Of a stretch of 5,412 nt of DNA, positions 1 to 5,412 are shown one piece after another. The DNA comes from Chitinophagaceae bacterium (GTDB lineage: Bacteria > Bacteroidota > Bacteroidia > Chitinophagales > Chitinophagaceae). The position numbers and the translations under genes were made by a program. Numbering within the stretch: the first letter of the stretch is position 1; every line of letters starts with the position of its first letter. The notes under the pieces are model-generated. The model saw nothing but the letters and a program-made list of their open reading frames with translations, ran no database searches and was not told where the DNA came from. Where the stretch lies: the NCBI GenBank assembly GCA_947378615.1, contig CANCKV010000275.1, positions 1-5,412 of the forward strand, given 5' to 3'.

Positions 1-1440
1 TCCCCTATCGGGAGTAAAAATTTATCGTTGAAAGGACGAAAAACAACTACTTATAAAAATGTTCATGTGAATTCAGATTCTGTTACTACAGAAGTAGAGA
101 AGTCGAAAGTAGTAGAAGGGGTTGAATTGGGGAAAGATTATGTGAAAGAATCAGATACATTTTGGACTGCACACCGTCATGAAGATTTGAATAAGAGTGA
201 AAAATCAGTCTATAAATTATTAGATACCCTAGAACATAACAAGACCTATGTTCGATATAGGAATACCGTAAATTTTCTTGCAACTGGAACTAAAGATTTA
301 GGAAACATCCGAATTGGCCCTTGGTATTATTGGGCAAGTGCGAATCCTTGGGAAGGTGTAAGAACCCGTTTTGATGTATCTACGAATAGAGATTTCAGTA
401 ATCATTGGTATTTTCATGGGTATGGTGCTTATGGTTTCGGCGACAATAAATTTAAAAGCAAAGGAGAAATAGAATATCTCTTTAGTAGGGAACCGTGGGT
501 GTATATTAAAGCTATTTATAAAAATGATTTAGACAACGGGCAAGTTTTTTCCGATCAATTTGGAACTGACAATTTATTTGCAACACTATTTCGTCGTCCT
601 AATGTTCCATACAAATTTTTACAGTCAGAAGAAAAAACAATTGAATATTATCAGGAAACCAATCACAATTTTGGATTTGGATTTAGTGCGTCAAGTAAAC
701 AATTTAATGCCTTAGAAAATTTGCCCCCTAAATCATTATTTCCATCCTTTAATGGCGATCCATTCAATTCCTTTGAAGCTACATTTAAGCTTAGGTATGC
801 GTATTCAGAAAGGACTTTAAAGGAGAACTTTAGCAATATGTCCTTAGGAAGCGACCGACCTATTGTTCAATTTAATTATACACATGCCTTTAAGAATGTT
901 CTAAAGAGCAATTATGATTATGACAAAGTAGATGTTTCTATATCAGATTATTTTAGTGTGGCTCCTTACGGAGGCGTACGATATAATCTTTTTGCGGGCA
1001 AAATAATAGGAACAGCCCCCTATAACTTCCTTCAAGTAATGCCAGGAAATGAAGTTTTGTATTATAATCGTTATGCATTTAATCTGCTCAATCGTTATGA
1101 GTTGATTGCAGACAATTATGCAGGATTTTTTATGGAACACAAGATAGGAAGTGGTTTATTTAAATATATCCCACTGATAAAGCGATTAAAATGGAGACAA
1201 TTTTGGGATGTAAAGGGAGTAGTAGGAAGTTTGTCAAAAGAAAATACAACGCTAAATTATGTAGGTAAATATCCTTATACAAGCCTAAACGGAAAGATGT
1301 ATATGGAATTAGGAACAGGAATAGATAATATTTTAAAGATATTCAGGGTTGATTTCGTATGGAGAGTTTTAAATCAGAATGCTACTACACAATCCGTTAA
1401 TCGGTTTGGAATTTTTGGCAGCTTCCATTTCACTTTTTAA
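1..1440 (+). CDS. DUF5686 family outer-membrane beta-barrel protein, C-terminal part (5' end outside window)
   Basis: The reading frame is open from base 1 to a TAA at 1438-1440, giving 479 residues. No convincing start is visible: the TTG at 28-30 lies inside an already open frame, so I treat the gene as truncated by the window edge. The sequence reads like the C-terminal DUF5686 region of Bacteroidota proteins that usually begin with a signal peptide and a carboxypeptidase-regulatory-like domain, both missing here. Recognisable stretches are NPWEGVRTRFDVSTNRDFS (about residues 117-135), the following HGYGAYGFGDNKF, LFRRPNVPYKFL, the GNEVLYYNRYAFNLLNRYE segment, and FKYIPLIKRLKWRQ. The C-terminus (FGIFGSFHFTF) alternates aromatic residues and ends in Phe, as outer-membrane beta-barrel strands do. 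Family members are predicted outer-membrane proteins; their biochemical role is not established, so I assign none. It converges on the minus-strand gene ending at 2049. Family assignment is from recalled motifs, not a search. Confidence 0.85.
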   Translation, partial: SPIGSKNLSLKGRKTTTYKNVHVNSDSVTTEVEKSKVVEGVELGKDYVKESDTFWTAHRHEDLNKSEKSVYKLLDTLEHNKTYVRYRNTVNFLATGTKDLGNIRIGPWYYWASANPWEGVRTRFDVSTNRDFSNHWYFHGYGAYGFGDNKFKSKGEIEYLFSREPWVYIKAIYKNDLDNGQVFSDQFGTDNLFATLFRRPNVPYKFLQSEEKTIEYYQETNHNFGFGFSASSKQFNALENLPPKSLFPSFNGDPFNSFEATFKLRYAYSERTLKENFSNMSLGSDRPIVQFNYTHAFKNVLKSNYDYDKVDVSISDYFSVAPYGGVRYNLFAGKIIGTAPYNFLQVMPGNEVLYYNRYAFNLLNRYELIADNYAGFFMEHKIGSGLFKYIPLIKRLKWRQFWDVKGVVGSLSKENTTLNYVGKYPYTSLNGKMYMELGTGIDNILKIFRVDFVWRVLNQNATTQSVNRFGIFGSFHFTF

Positions 1441-1462
1441 TAATTCTCAAATAATATTAATT

Positions 1463-1488
1463 CGGGTATATCCAATTACTTATTCCCG
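1463..1488 (+). terminator. Weak hairpin just downstream of the DUF5686 gene
   Basis: CGGGTATA (1463-1470) pairs with TATTCCCG (1481-1488), with one T/T mismatch after four G-C pairs and a 10-base loop. It starts 23 bases after the stop codon. The sequence after the stem is only moderately T-rich (TCTAATTGATTTT), so it may be a weak terminator or an mRNA 3' end stabiliser. The tandem array that follows offers additional stem-plus-T-run candidates. Confidence 0.35.
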
Positions 1489-1501
1489 TCTAATTGATTT
1501 T

Positions 1502-1517
1502 AAAGTATCATTTTTTT
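1502..1517 (+). repeat. Degenerate partial repeat unit at the left edge of the array
   Basis: The segment ends in AGTATCATTTTTTT directly before unit 1. It matches the 3' portion of the units, and most closely the equally diverged last unit, which has GGTATCACTTTATTT. This is the usual decay of tandem arrays at their borders. Its left limit is uncertain. Confidence 0.5.
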
Positions 1518-1853
1518 GACTGTATGATAGACGAATCAATTTATAGCACCGTTTTTTTTGACGGTATGATAGACGAGTCCATCTATAGTACCGTTTTTTC
1601 TGACGGTATGATATACGAGTCCATCTATAGTACCATTTTTTCTGACGGTATGATAGACGAGTCCATCTATAGTACCGTTTTTTTTGACGGTATAATAAAC
1701 GAGTCCATCTATAGTAGCGTTTTTTTTGACGGTATGATAGACGAGTCCATCTATGGCACCGTTTTTTTTGAAGGCATGATAGACGAATAAAACTATGGCA
1801 CCGTTTTTTTTGACGGTATGATAGTCGAATAAAACTATGGTATCACTTTATTT
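1518..1853 (+). repeat. Eight contiguous 42-bp tandem repeats, each an inverted repeat followed by a T-run
   Basis: Units begin at 1518, 1560, 1602, 1644, 1686, 1728, 1770 and 1812. Each is exactly 42 bases with no spacers. In the consensus units (2 and 4) the outer arm ACGGTA pairs with TACCGT, and the inner arm ATAGA pairs with TCTAT. A two-position interruption (T/G, G/A) separates the arms, the apical loop is 8 bases, and six to eight T (sometimes with one C) follow directly. Read on the plus strand, each unit has the outline of an intrinsic terminator or a small stem-loop RNA module. Units 3 and 5 each lose one outer and one inner pair; units 1, 7 and 8 are more diverged, as expected at the ends of an old array. 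The unit length is a multiple of three, so one frame stays open through six units; I do not regard that as a gene. The function is unknown. The repeat structure itself is seen directly. Confidence 0.93.
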
Positions 1854-1876
1854 GAGGGTACTATTGGCCTACCTTT
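1854..1876 (+). repeat. Shortened, degenerate repeat-like hairpin at the right edge of the array
   Basis: GAGGGTA (1854-1860) stands in register where a ninth unit would begin. It pairs with TACCTTT (1870-1876), using G-T wobbles, around a 9-base loop. The inner arm of the normal unit is missing, so this looks like a ninth unit with an internal deletion or strong decay. Confidence 0.45.
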
Positions 1877-1984
1877 AATAGGATGAATATTTTGGGAAGT
1901 CAATCTGTCATTACGTAGTAATCCAACTAATAAAGTCAATTAATAAACGCTGAGGAATTCCTGATACATAGGGTATGCTAAAAC

Positions 1985-2019
1985 TAAAAGAGGCTGCCCT
2001 TGCAGGACAGCCTCTTTTA
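1985..2019. terminator. Bidirectional intrinsic terminator between convergent genes
   Basis: TAAAAGAGGCTG (1985-1996) is the perfect reverse complement of CAGCCTCTTTTA (2008-2019). Inside the loop, CCT and AGG can extend the stem past one mismatch. The stem is GC-rich at its core and flanked by A4 on the left and T4 on the right, so it gives a U-tract in both directions. It lies 29 bases beyond the TAG stop (2049-2051) of the minus-strand gene and would also stop transcription arriving from the DUF5686 gene. Confidence 0.9.
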
Positions 2020-2048
2020 TTAGTATCAATAAATTTACTAAACTAATT

Positions 2049-3305
2049 CTAGTATTTAATAAATTGTTGTTGCAATACATTTGAACCTTTCACAACTACA
2101 ACATAGTTTCCTCTTGACAAAGAAGCTACATTAAATGAAATGTTATTTAGTCCTGCACTCAATTGTGATTGTTCCTGATGTAGTATTTTTCCTGACAAAT
2201 CAACTACTTGCACAGTAACTACTTCATTCTTACTACTTTGAACTTGTAATGCAAGTGTACTTCTAACTGGATTAGGATAGATTGAGAATGAAGTCGCACT
2301 ACTTAAAGCTAAAGTAACAATATTACTGTAACTAATACCACCATCTTTATCTACTATTTGTAATCTATAATATACTTTACCACTTTCATTTGTAGCATCA
2401 CTGAATGAATAAGCTGAACCTACAGAATTAACTTGGTTAATTGTTACAAAGTCTTTACCATTTACACTGCGTTGAACATTGAAATAAGCAGCATTTGAAT
2501 TGATTGTTGACCAAGATAAATGAGAAGCACCTGCTTTGTAGAAACCATTAAACTGAGTAACAATGATAGGTAATAATGGAGCAGATGTAGCAGTACAACC
2601 ATTAGAGTAATTAACTGTAACTGTATAGCTACCTGAAACTGTACCAAAATTATATGTACTACTTGTAGCACCTGAAATTGCATTACCATTCAAATTCCAT
2701 TGATAAGTTGAAGGAACACCACTTGGCACTGCTGTCAATAAAGATGCACCTGATTTACTAATAGTAGGTTGACTTACAAAATTTACATATCCAGCCAAAT
2801 GTCCTGTATTAGTTGCTGTTACTGCACCTAAAGTAGCATCATAATATCCAATATTCCAAGATATAGCAGCAGCAGCAGTAGTATCAAAATAAATAGAACT
2901 ATTACCAATAATCAATTTCTTAATACGGAATCTAAGGGTTGCTAAAGGAGAAGCATCTACTGCCTTTTGACCTGTTTGATTTAAACTAGGATCATTCCAA
3001 AGAAATCCTAATTGCCCAGCAACAGTGTCAGACAAAATCGAATTATCATTTAAAGCAATTGATTTTCCGCTGTAATAAATAGAATCTAATGCTAAAACAG
3101 CTGTGTCATACTGCACTGTTCCTTGATAAGTTAAAATAGGAATGTTATTAAAGTTTCTAGTACGAATAGAAACATCTACTTTAGTACCCACAGTACAAAT
3201 ATTATTGATACTGTCTAAATACAAAGTGTACTGTGCTTTTGAAGCGGTACTAATACCTAACAATATTGCCATAGCAATACATAACTGCGTAAACTGTTTT
3301 TTCAT
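2049..3305 (-). CDS. Secreted cohesin-like / Ig-like / FN3-like protein with T9SS type A sorting domain
   Basis: The protein has 418 residues. I start it at the ATG at 3305-3303 (MKKQFTQLC) because a normal signal peptide begins there: basic MKK, hydrophobic CIAMAILLGI, and a likely cleavage after SKA at residue 24. The in-frame ATG 36 bases upstream would add a charged 12-residue tail. Residues about 26-175 resemble a cohesin fold: NFNNIPILTYQGTVQYD, then VLALDS, then GQLGFLWND. Residues about 178-246 are Ig-like (YQWNLNGNAISGATSSTY, SGSYTVTVNYSNGC). Residues about 251-333 are FN3-like (LSWSTIN, YFNVQRSVNGKDF, YYRLQIVDKDGG). Residues about 336-418 form the T9SS type A sorting domain (FSIYPNPVRSTLAL, VDLSGKIL, LSRGNYVVVVKG, QQFIKY). 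The expected path is Sec export, crossing the outer membrane by T9SS, then surface attachment or release. No catalytic motif is visible. The neighbour upstream has a related cohesin-like domain and a dockerin-like one, so a structural or binding role is plausible but inferred. Confidence 0.9.
   Translation of the reverse strand: MKKQFTQLCIAMAILLGISTASKAQYTLYLDSINNICTVGTKVDVSIRTRNFNNIPILTYQGTVQYDTAVLALDSIYYSGKSIALNDNSILSDTVAGQLGFLWNDPSLNQTGQKAVDASPLATLRFRIKKLIIGNSSIYFDTTAAAAISWNIGYYDATLGAVTATNTGHLAGYVNFVSQPTISKSGASLLTAVPSGVPSTYQWNLNGNAISGATSSTYNFGTVSGSYTVTVNYSNGCTATSAPLLPIIVTQFNGFYKAGASHLSWSTINSNAAYFNVQRSVNGKDFVTINQVNSVGSAYSFSDATNESGKVYYRLQIVDKDGGISYSNIVTLALSSATSFSIYPNPVRSTLALQVQSSKNEVVTVQVVDLSGKILHQEQSQLSAGLNNISFNVASLSRGNYVVVVKGSNVLQQQFIKY
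2052..2300 (-). other. T9SS type A C-terminal sorting domain
   Basis: Residues 336-418 carry the characteristic YPNP motif near the start, a central VDLSGK turn, a GxYxVxV strand pair and a terminal QFIKY strand. In characterised Bacteroidota this domain directs export through the type IX system and is then removed or modified by the sortase-like component. Confidence 0.85.
2781..3230 (-). other. Cohesin-like domain of the 418-residue secreted protein
   Basis: Approximate residues 26-175. It shares an ordered set of motifs with the cohesin-like domain of the neighbouring gene: NF-NI near the start, a Y/F-D/S-x-VL-L-S strand pair, and a G-x-L-x-FLW-x-D element. A GHLAGYV strand comes near the end, against TTGTI in the neighbour. 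Domain limits are by eye. Confidence 0.6.
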
Positions 3306-3338
3306 GATGCTTATTTTTATTTGTTTTAAAATTTGTTG

Positions 3339-3369
3339 CAATTCTACGATAAAAATTTCAGAAAATCAA
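3339..3369 (-). promoter_or_regulatory. Candidate Bacteroidota-type promoter for the 418-residue protein gene
   Basis: On the minus strand TAGAATTG (3346-3339) matches the Bacteroidota -7 element TAnnTTTG at all but one fixed position. A TTG (3369-3367), the core of the -33 element, lies exactly 20 bases upstream. The ATG is 33 bases beyond the -7 element, across an A-rich leader with no clear Shine-Dalgarno, as is common in this phylum. The -33 TTG falls inside the terminator hairpin of the upstream gene. Confidence 0.45.
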
Positions 3370-3400
3370 CAGATATTCAATTGTCTGTTGATTTTCTGAA
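3357..3400 (-). terminator. Hairpin terminator after the dockerin/cohesin gene
   Basis: TTCAGAAAATCAACAGA (3357-3373) is the perfect reverse complement of TCTGTTGATTTTCTGAA (3384-3398 plus AA at 3399-3400), a 17-bp stem with a 10-base loop. On the minus strand it begins 7 bases after the TAA stop at 3410-3408 and is followed by ATTTTTAT, a short U-tract. The stem is AT-rich but long. It suggests the two minus-strand genes are mostly transcribed separately, although read-through is possible. Confidence 0.75.
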
Positions 3401-3407
3401 TAATTAA

Positions 3408-5412
3408 TTATTTTATTAATATCACTTGTTTTGTATTGATGCCATCTATTCCAACCGCTTTCAAGTAGTACACTCCTGCAGTAAGTTTAGTTTGCTTTTG
3501 TAAGTCAAGAACAATTGAACTGTTTCCAATTGGGAAACTATTGCTTTGATTCAATAATAACTTGCCATCTATAGTTGTCAATTCAAACTGTATCTTCTTT
3601 TCTTTTGCAATAGACATGGTAACCTTAACCAAACCATCTCTTGTTGGATTAGGTCCTACAGTCCAACTATCAGCACTAACAATAGGTGATGATTCGCTGA
3701 TTGTTCCTGTAGTTTTAACCACTCCAACTGTGCCATAATTGCCATCAAATGCACTTACTGAAGTTATATCTGATGAAAGGCTAATTTCTTCATTATTCAA
3801 ACTGCCTTTCTTGTTGAATACCAATTCGAACATAACAGAACCATCCTCCATTGTTTTAGCCGTACTTGCAGCATCTACCCAAAGGAATGGAAGCTTACCC
3901 TCACTTGCATAATCCGTATTGTAATCAATGCCAATAGCATTCTTTTCCACCGATTTCAATTCCAATACATCACTATTGAAGTTCAAAGTATATTGTAGGC
4001 CCATGATATTTTTGAAGTTCTTAACCCTGACAGGCACACGAACCTCTGTAGCTAAAGGACTTACTGAAACTTTATCATTGAATAATTCAATCGGTGTTGA
4101 AGCTAAGCTAGTTCCAAGAATAGCAAAATTCCAATCATAGTTTACATCACCTAATTTGACACCAATAAAGTTTTGTCCTGAGTAGTTAGCTCCAATTTTT
4201 GAGATACTGATACTATCATTGAATGGGAAAGGTTTAGTAGGTGTTGCGAAAGTATAACTACTATCTACAAATGCCCACAACTTGTTGCCACTAAATTTAG
4301 TGATACGTTTCAATATCAGTGATTTAATCAACGCTATATCAGTACCATTCACAGCACCGTCACTATTAACATCGGCAGCAATTAATTTGTAAGGAGAATT
4401 CAAAATTACTTTCTTCAATATGTGACTTTGAATCAAACTAATATCTGTACCATTTATTCCATTTGCGACGGTGTTGTCATTCGATTTATTTGGCATTACA
4501 ATAAAGCTGCTGTCCGCAGGAACAGTGAAACTGTAATTGCCATTCGCATCTGAAGTAAATGTTTGTGAACCATTCAATCCAACAGTTACTGAAGGAATAA
4601 CCTCTCCTAAAGGATTTTTGATAGACCCATTAATTGTGAATAGATAATTAACCTTAATACTAATTGTATTTGAAGTGGCAGTAGCACTTGTAACGCATCC
4701 GACACTACTTGTCAACAAACAACTAATGATATCATTGTTATTCAAGCTAGAAGTTGTATAAGTAGTTGAAGTAGCACCTGCTATACTAACACCGTTATTC
4801 AACCACTGATAACTTGGAGCGACACCGCCATTAGTTGGAGTAGCTGTAAATGTTATACTAGAGCCTACTGTTATAGTTGTTGTAGTTGCCGCAATTGTTA
4901 CTGAAGGCGTCACTGAAGGAGTCACAGTTAAAATTAATGTTGCTGCACTATCACATCCTACACTATTAGTCAAATGAGCAATATAAGTACCTGCTATAGT
5001 ATAATTAGAACCATTAAACGAATATGAACTTCCAGAACAGATAGTCGCATTTGTAGTACTCGTACTTAATGCCTTTACAGTTAATATCAAAGTCGCTGTA
5101 CTATCACAACCAACTGAATTAGTCAAATGTGCAATGTAGCTACCTGCCTGCGTGTAGGTAGTTCCATTAAATGTATAACTACCTCCTACACAAATACTCG
5201 CATTTGTAATACTAGTAGTTAAAGCCTTTACAGTTAATACCAAAGTCGCCGTACTATCACAACCAACTGAATTAGTCAAATGTGCAACGTAGCTTCCTGC
5301 CTGCGTGTAGGTAGTTCCATTAAATGTATAACTACCTCCTGCACAAATACTTGCATTTGTAGTCGATGCTGAAGGCTGATTTACGATTAATATTAGTGTT
5401 GCAGCACTATCA
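3408..5412 (-). CDS. Large modular T9SS-secreted protein with dockerin-like and cohesin-like domains (N-terminal part outside window)
   Basis: The minus-strand frame is open from the right edge to a TAA at 3410-3408, giving 667 residues in the window. The TTG at 5279 lies in the middle of a repeat and is not a start. Counting from the edge: residues 1-165 are about three tandem 51-residue repeats with two cysteines each (GCDSTATL and SIC-GGSYTFNG). Residues about 165-254 are Ig-like (SYQWLNNGVSIAGATSTTY, IISCLLTSSVGC). Residues about 257-307 are a carboxypeptidase-regulatory-like beta-sandwich (INGSIKNPLGEVIPSVTVGL, SDANGNYSF). Residues about 311-427 are a dockerin-like region with one canonical calcium loop (DVNSDGAVNGTD). 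Residues about 440-572 are cohesin-like (VRVPVRVKNFKNI, SDVLELKSV, KLPFLWVD). Residues about 582-667 are the T9SS type A sorting domain (VGPNPTRDGLVKV, TTIDGKLL, AGVYYLKAVG, KQVILIK). The protein is predicted to be on the surface or released. I see no enzymatic domain; an adhesive or scaffold role is inference. Confidence 0.88.
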   Translation of the reverse strand, partial: DSAATLILIVNQPSASTTNASICAGGSYTFNGTTYTQAGSYVAHLTNSVGCDSTATLVLTVKALTTSITNASICVGGSYTFNGTTYTQAGSYIAHLTNSVGCDSTATLILTVKALSTSTTNATICSGSSYSFNGSNYTIAGTYIAHLTNSVGCDSAATLILTVTPSVTPSVTIAATTTTITVGSSITFTATPTNGGVAPSYQWLNNGVSIAGATSTTYTTSSLNNNDIISCLLTSSVGCVTSATATSNTISIKVNYLFTINGSIKNPLGEVIPSVTVGLNGSQTFTSDANGNYSFTVPADSSFIVMPNKSNDNTVANGINGTDISLIQSHILKKVILNSPYKLIAADVNSDGAVNGTDIALIKSLILKRITKFSGNKLWAFVDSSYTFATPTKPFPFNDSISISKIGANYSGQNFIGVKLGDVNYDWNFAILGTSLASTPIELFNDKVSVSPLATEVRVPVRVKNFKNIMGLQYTLNFNSDVLELKSVEKNAIGIDYNTDYASEGKLPFLWVDAASTAKTMEDGSVMFELVFNKKGSLNNEEISLSSDITSVSAFDGNYGTVGVVKTTGTISESSPIVSADSWTVGPNPTRDGLVKVTMSIAKEKKIQFELTTIDGKLLLNQSNSFPIGNSSIVLDLQKQTKLTAGVYYLKAVGIDGINTKQVILIK
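3411..3668 (-). other. T9SS type A C-terminal sorting domain
   Basis: Residues about 582-667, beginning with WTVGPNPTRDGLVKV (GPNP in place of the usual YPNP), then TIDGKLLLNQ, LTAGVYYLKAVG and the terminal KQVILIK strand. This marks the protein for type IX export and for surface attachment or release. Confidence 0.85.
3696..4094 (-). other. Cohesin-like domain of the dockerin-bearing protein
   Basis: Residues about 440-572. The features are VSPLATEVRVPVRVKNFKNI, GLQYTLNFNSDVLEL, GKLPFLWVDA, then an SVMFELVF strand and a closing TTGTI. Its motif order parallels the cohesin-like domain of the downstream gene. Cohesins typically bind dockerins. Many non-cellulosomal bacteria carry such domains with unknown partners. 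Confidence 0.65.
4131..4481 (-). other. Dockerin-like domain with C-terminal GDVN element
   Basis: Residues about 311-427 of the in-window protein. The second loop, DVNSDGAVNGTD followed by IALIKSLIL, has the dockerin calcium ligands D1, N3, D5 and D12 and the following helix. The first loop, DNTVANGINGTD followed by ISLIQSHIL, keeps D1 and D12 but lacks the acidic residue at position 5. A further GDVNYDW comes after a roughly 50-residue insertion, a layout I associate with dockerin-like modules of Bacteroidota surface proteins. It lies directly before the cohesin-like domain. Confidence 0.7.
4971..5411 (-). repeat. Tandem 51-residue (153-bp) coding repeats with paired cysteines
   Basis: One partial unit (5411-5277, cut by the edge) and two complete units (5276-5124 and 5123-4971) are followed by the start of another (TNSVGCDSAATLILTV, from 4970). 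Each unit holds TNSVGCDS, a TLxLTV strand, an SxTNAxIC segment and YxxAGxYxAHL, typical of extracellular Ig/PKD-like repeats of Bacteroidota surface proteins. The two cysteines per unit could form disulfides in the periplasm. Bases 5062-5210 and 5215-5363 are nearly identical at an offset of 153, with about nine differences by eye. The remainder is more diverged. Confidence 0.85.

Larger units (their letters stand above)
1441..2048. other. Convergent intergenic region with repeat array and terminator
   Basis: This 608-base stretch separates two convergent genes. From left to right it holds a weak interrupted hairpin at 1463-1488, a 42-bp tandem array at 1518-1853, a shortened array-like hairpin at 1854-1876, about 110 bases (1877-1984) in which I see neither a gene nor a clear structure, and a strong bidirectional terminator at 1985-2019. 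I see no tRNA, rRNA, transposase or convincing protein gene in it. Confidence 0.8.

Noticed and set aside
28..30. TTG as the start of the DUF5686 protein
   Set aside because: The frame is open to base 1, no signal peptide follows the TTG, and family members have an N-terminal region that must lie outside the window.
1494..1790. Possible small gene encoding a 14-residue repeat protein
   Set aside because: It starts with TTG or with an ATG inside unit 1, has no ribosome-binding context, consists of the tandem repeat alone and ends inside the repeat. The open frame follows from a unit length divisible by three. It is kept only as a low-interest finding.
1518..1853. CRISPR array
   Set aside because: The units are directly contiguous with no variable spacers, and no cas genes are visible in the window.
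2867..2881. GCA/GTA trinucleotide run as a phase-variable tract
   Set aside because: It is short, interrupted, in frame and encodes an Ala/Thr stretch; length changes would not shift the frame.
3303..3341. Upstream ATG as the start of the 418-residue protein
   Set aside because: It would place a 12-residue charged extension before a well-formed signal peptide and would overlap the candidate promoter's -7 element. The internal ATG at 3305 is preferred.
3142..3399. Plus-strand open frame opposite the secreted protein gene
   Set aside because: It is antisense to the signal peptide and cohesin-like region, runs through the terminator hairpin, and has low-complexity hydrophobic content with no recognisable domain.
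5277..5279. TTG as the start of the large modular protein
   Set aside because: The codon is the last residue of a repeat unit (AHL) and the frame continues upstream with a homologous unit to the window edge.

Overview
This AT-rich window looks like a chromosome fragment from a member of the Bacteroidota, possibly a Chitinophaga/Saprospira-like lineage (the lineage is inference). The support is a DUF5686-type outer-membrane protein, two proteins ending in type IX secretion system (T9SS) type A sorting domains (xxYPNPxxxxL / xxGPNPTxxGxV followed by a short Ig-like beta fold), A-rich rather than Shine-Dalgarno leaders, and a candidate promoter of the Bacteroidota TTG/TAnnTTTG class.

Layout: (1) bases 1-1440, plus strand, the C-terminal part of a DUF5686 outer-membrane beta-barrel protein whose start lies left of the window. 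(2) bases 1441-2048, a 608-base convergent intergenic region. It holds an array of eight contiguous 42-bp units (1518-1853) with degenerate partial units at both ends, then a strong bidirectional hairpin terminator (1985-2019). Each array unit is an imperfect inverted repeat followed by a T-run on the plus strand. (3) bases 2049-3305, minus strand, a complete 418-residue secreted protein: signal peptide, cohesin-like domain, Ig-like domain, FN3-like domain and T9SS sorting domain. (4) bases 3306-3407, a 102-base gap with a hairpin terminator for the upstream gene and a candidate promoter for the downstream gene. (5) bases 3408-5412, minus strand, the C-terminal 667 residues of a large modular secreted protein: 51-residue cysteine-containing repeats, Ig-like domain, carboxypeptidase-regulatory-like domain, dockerin-like domain, cohesin-like domain and T9SS sorting domain. 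It runs off the right edge.

The two minus-strand genes share an export route (Sec then T9SS), and both carry related cohesin-like domains. One of them also carries a dockerin-like calcium-loop module. The pair could therefore encode cell-surface or extracellular proteins that interact through cohesin/dockerin contacts, within one chain or between the two; this is inference. No enzymatic domain is visible in either. The least explained element is the tandem hairpin-plus-T-run array behind the DUF5686 gene.
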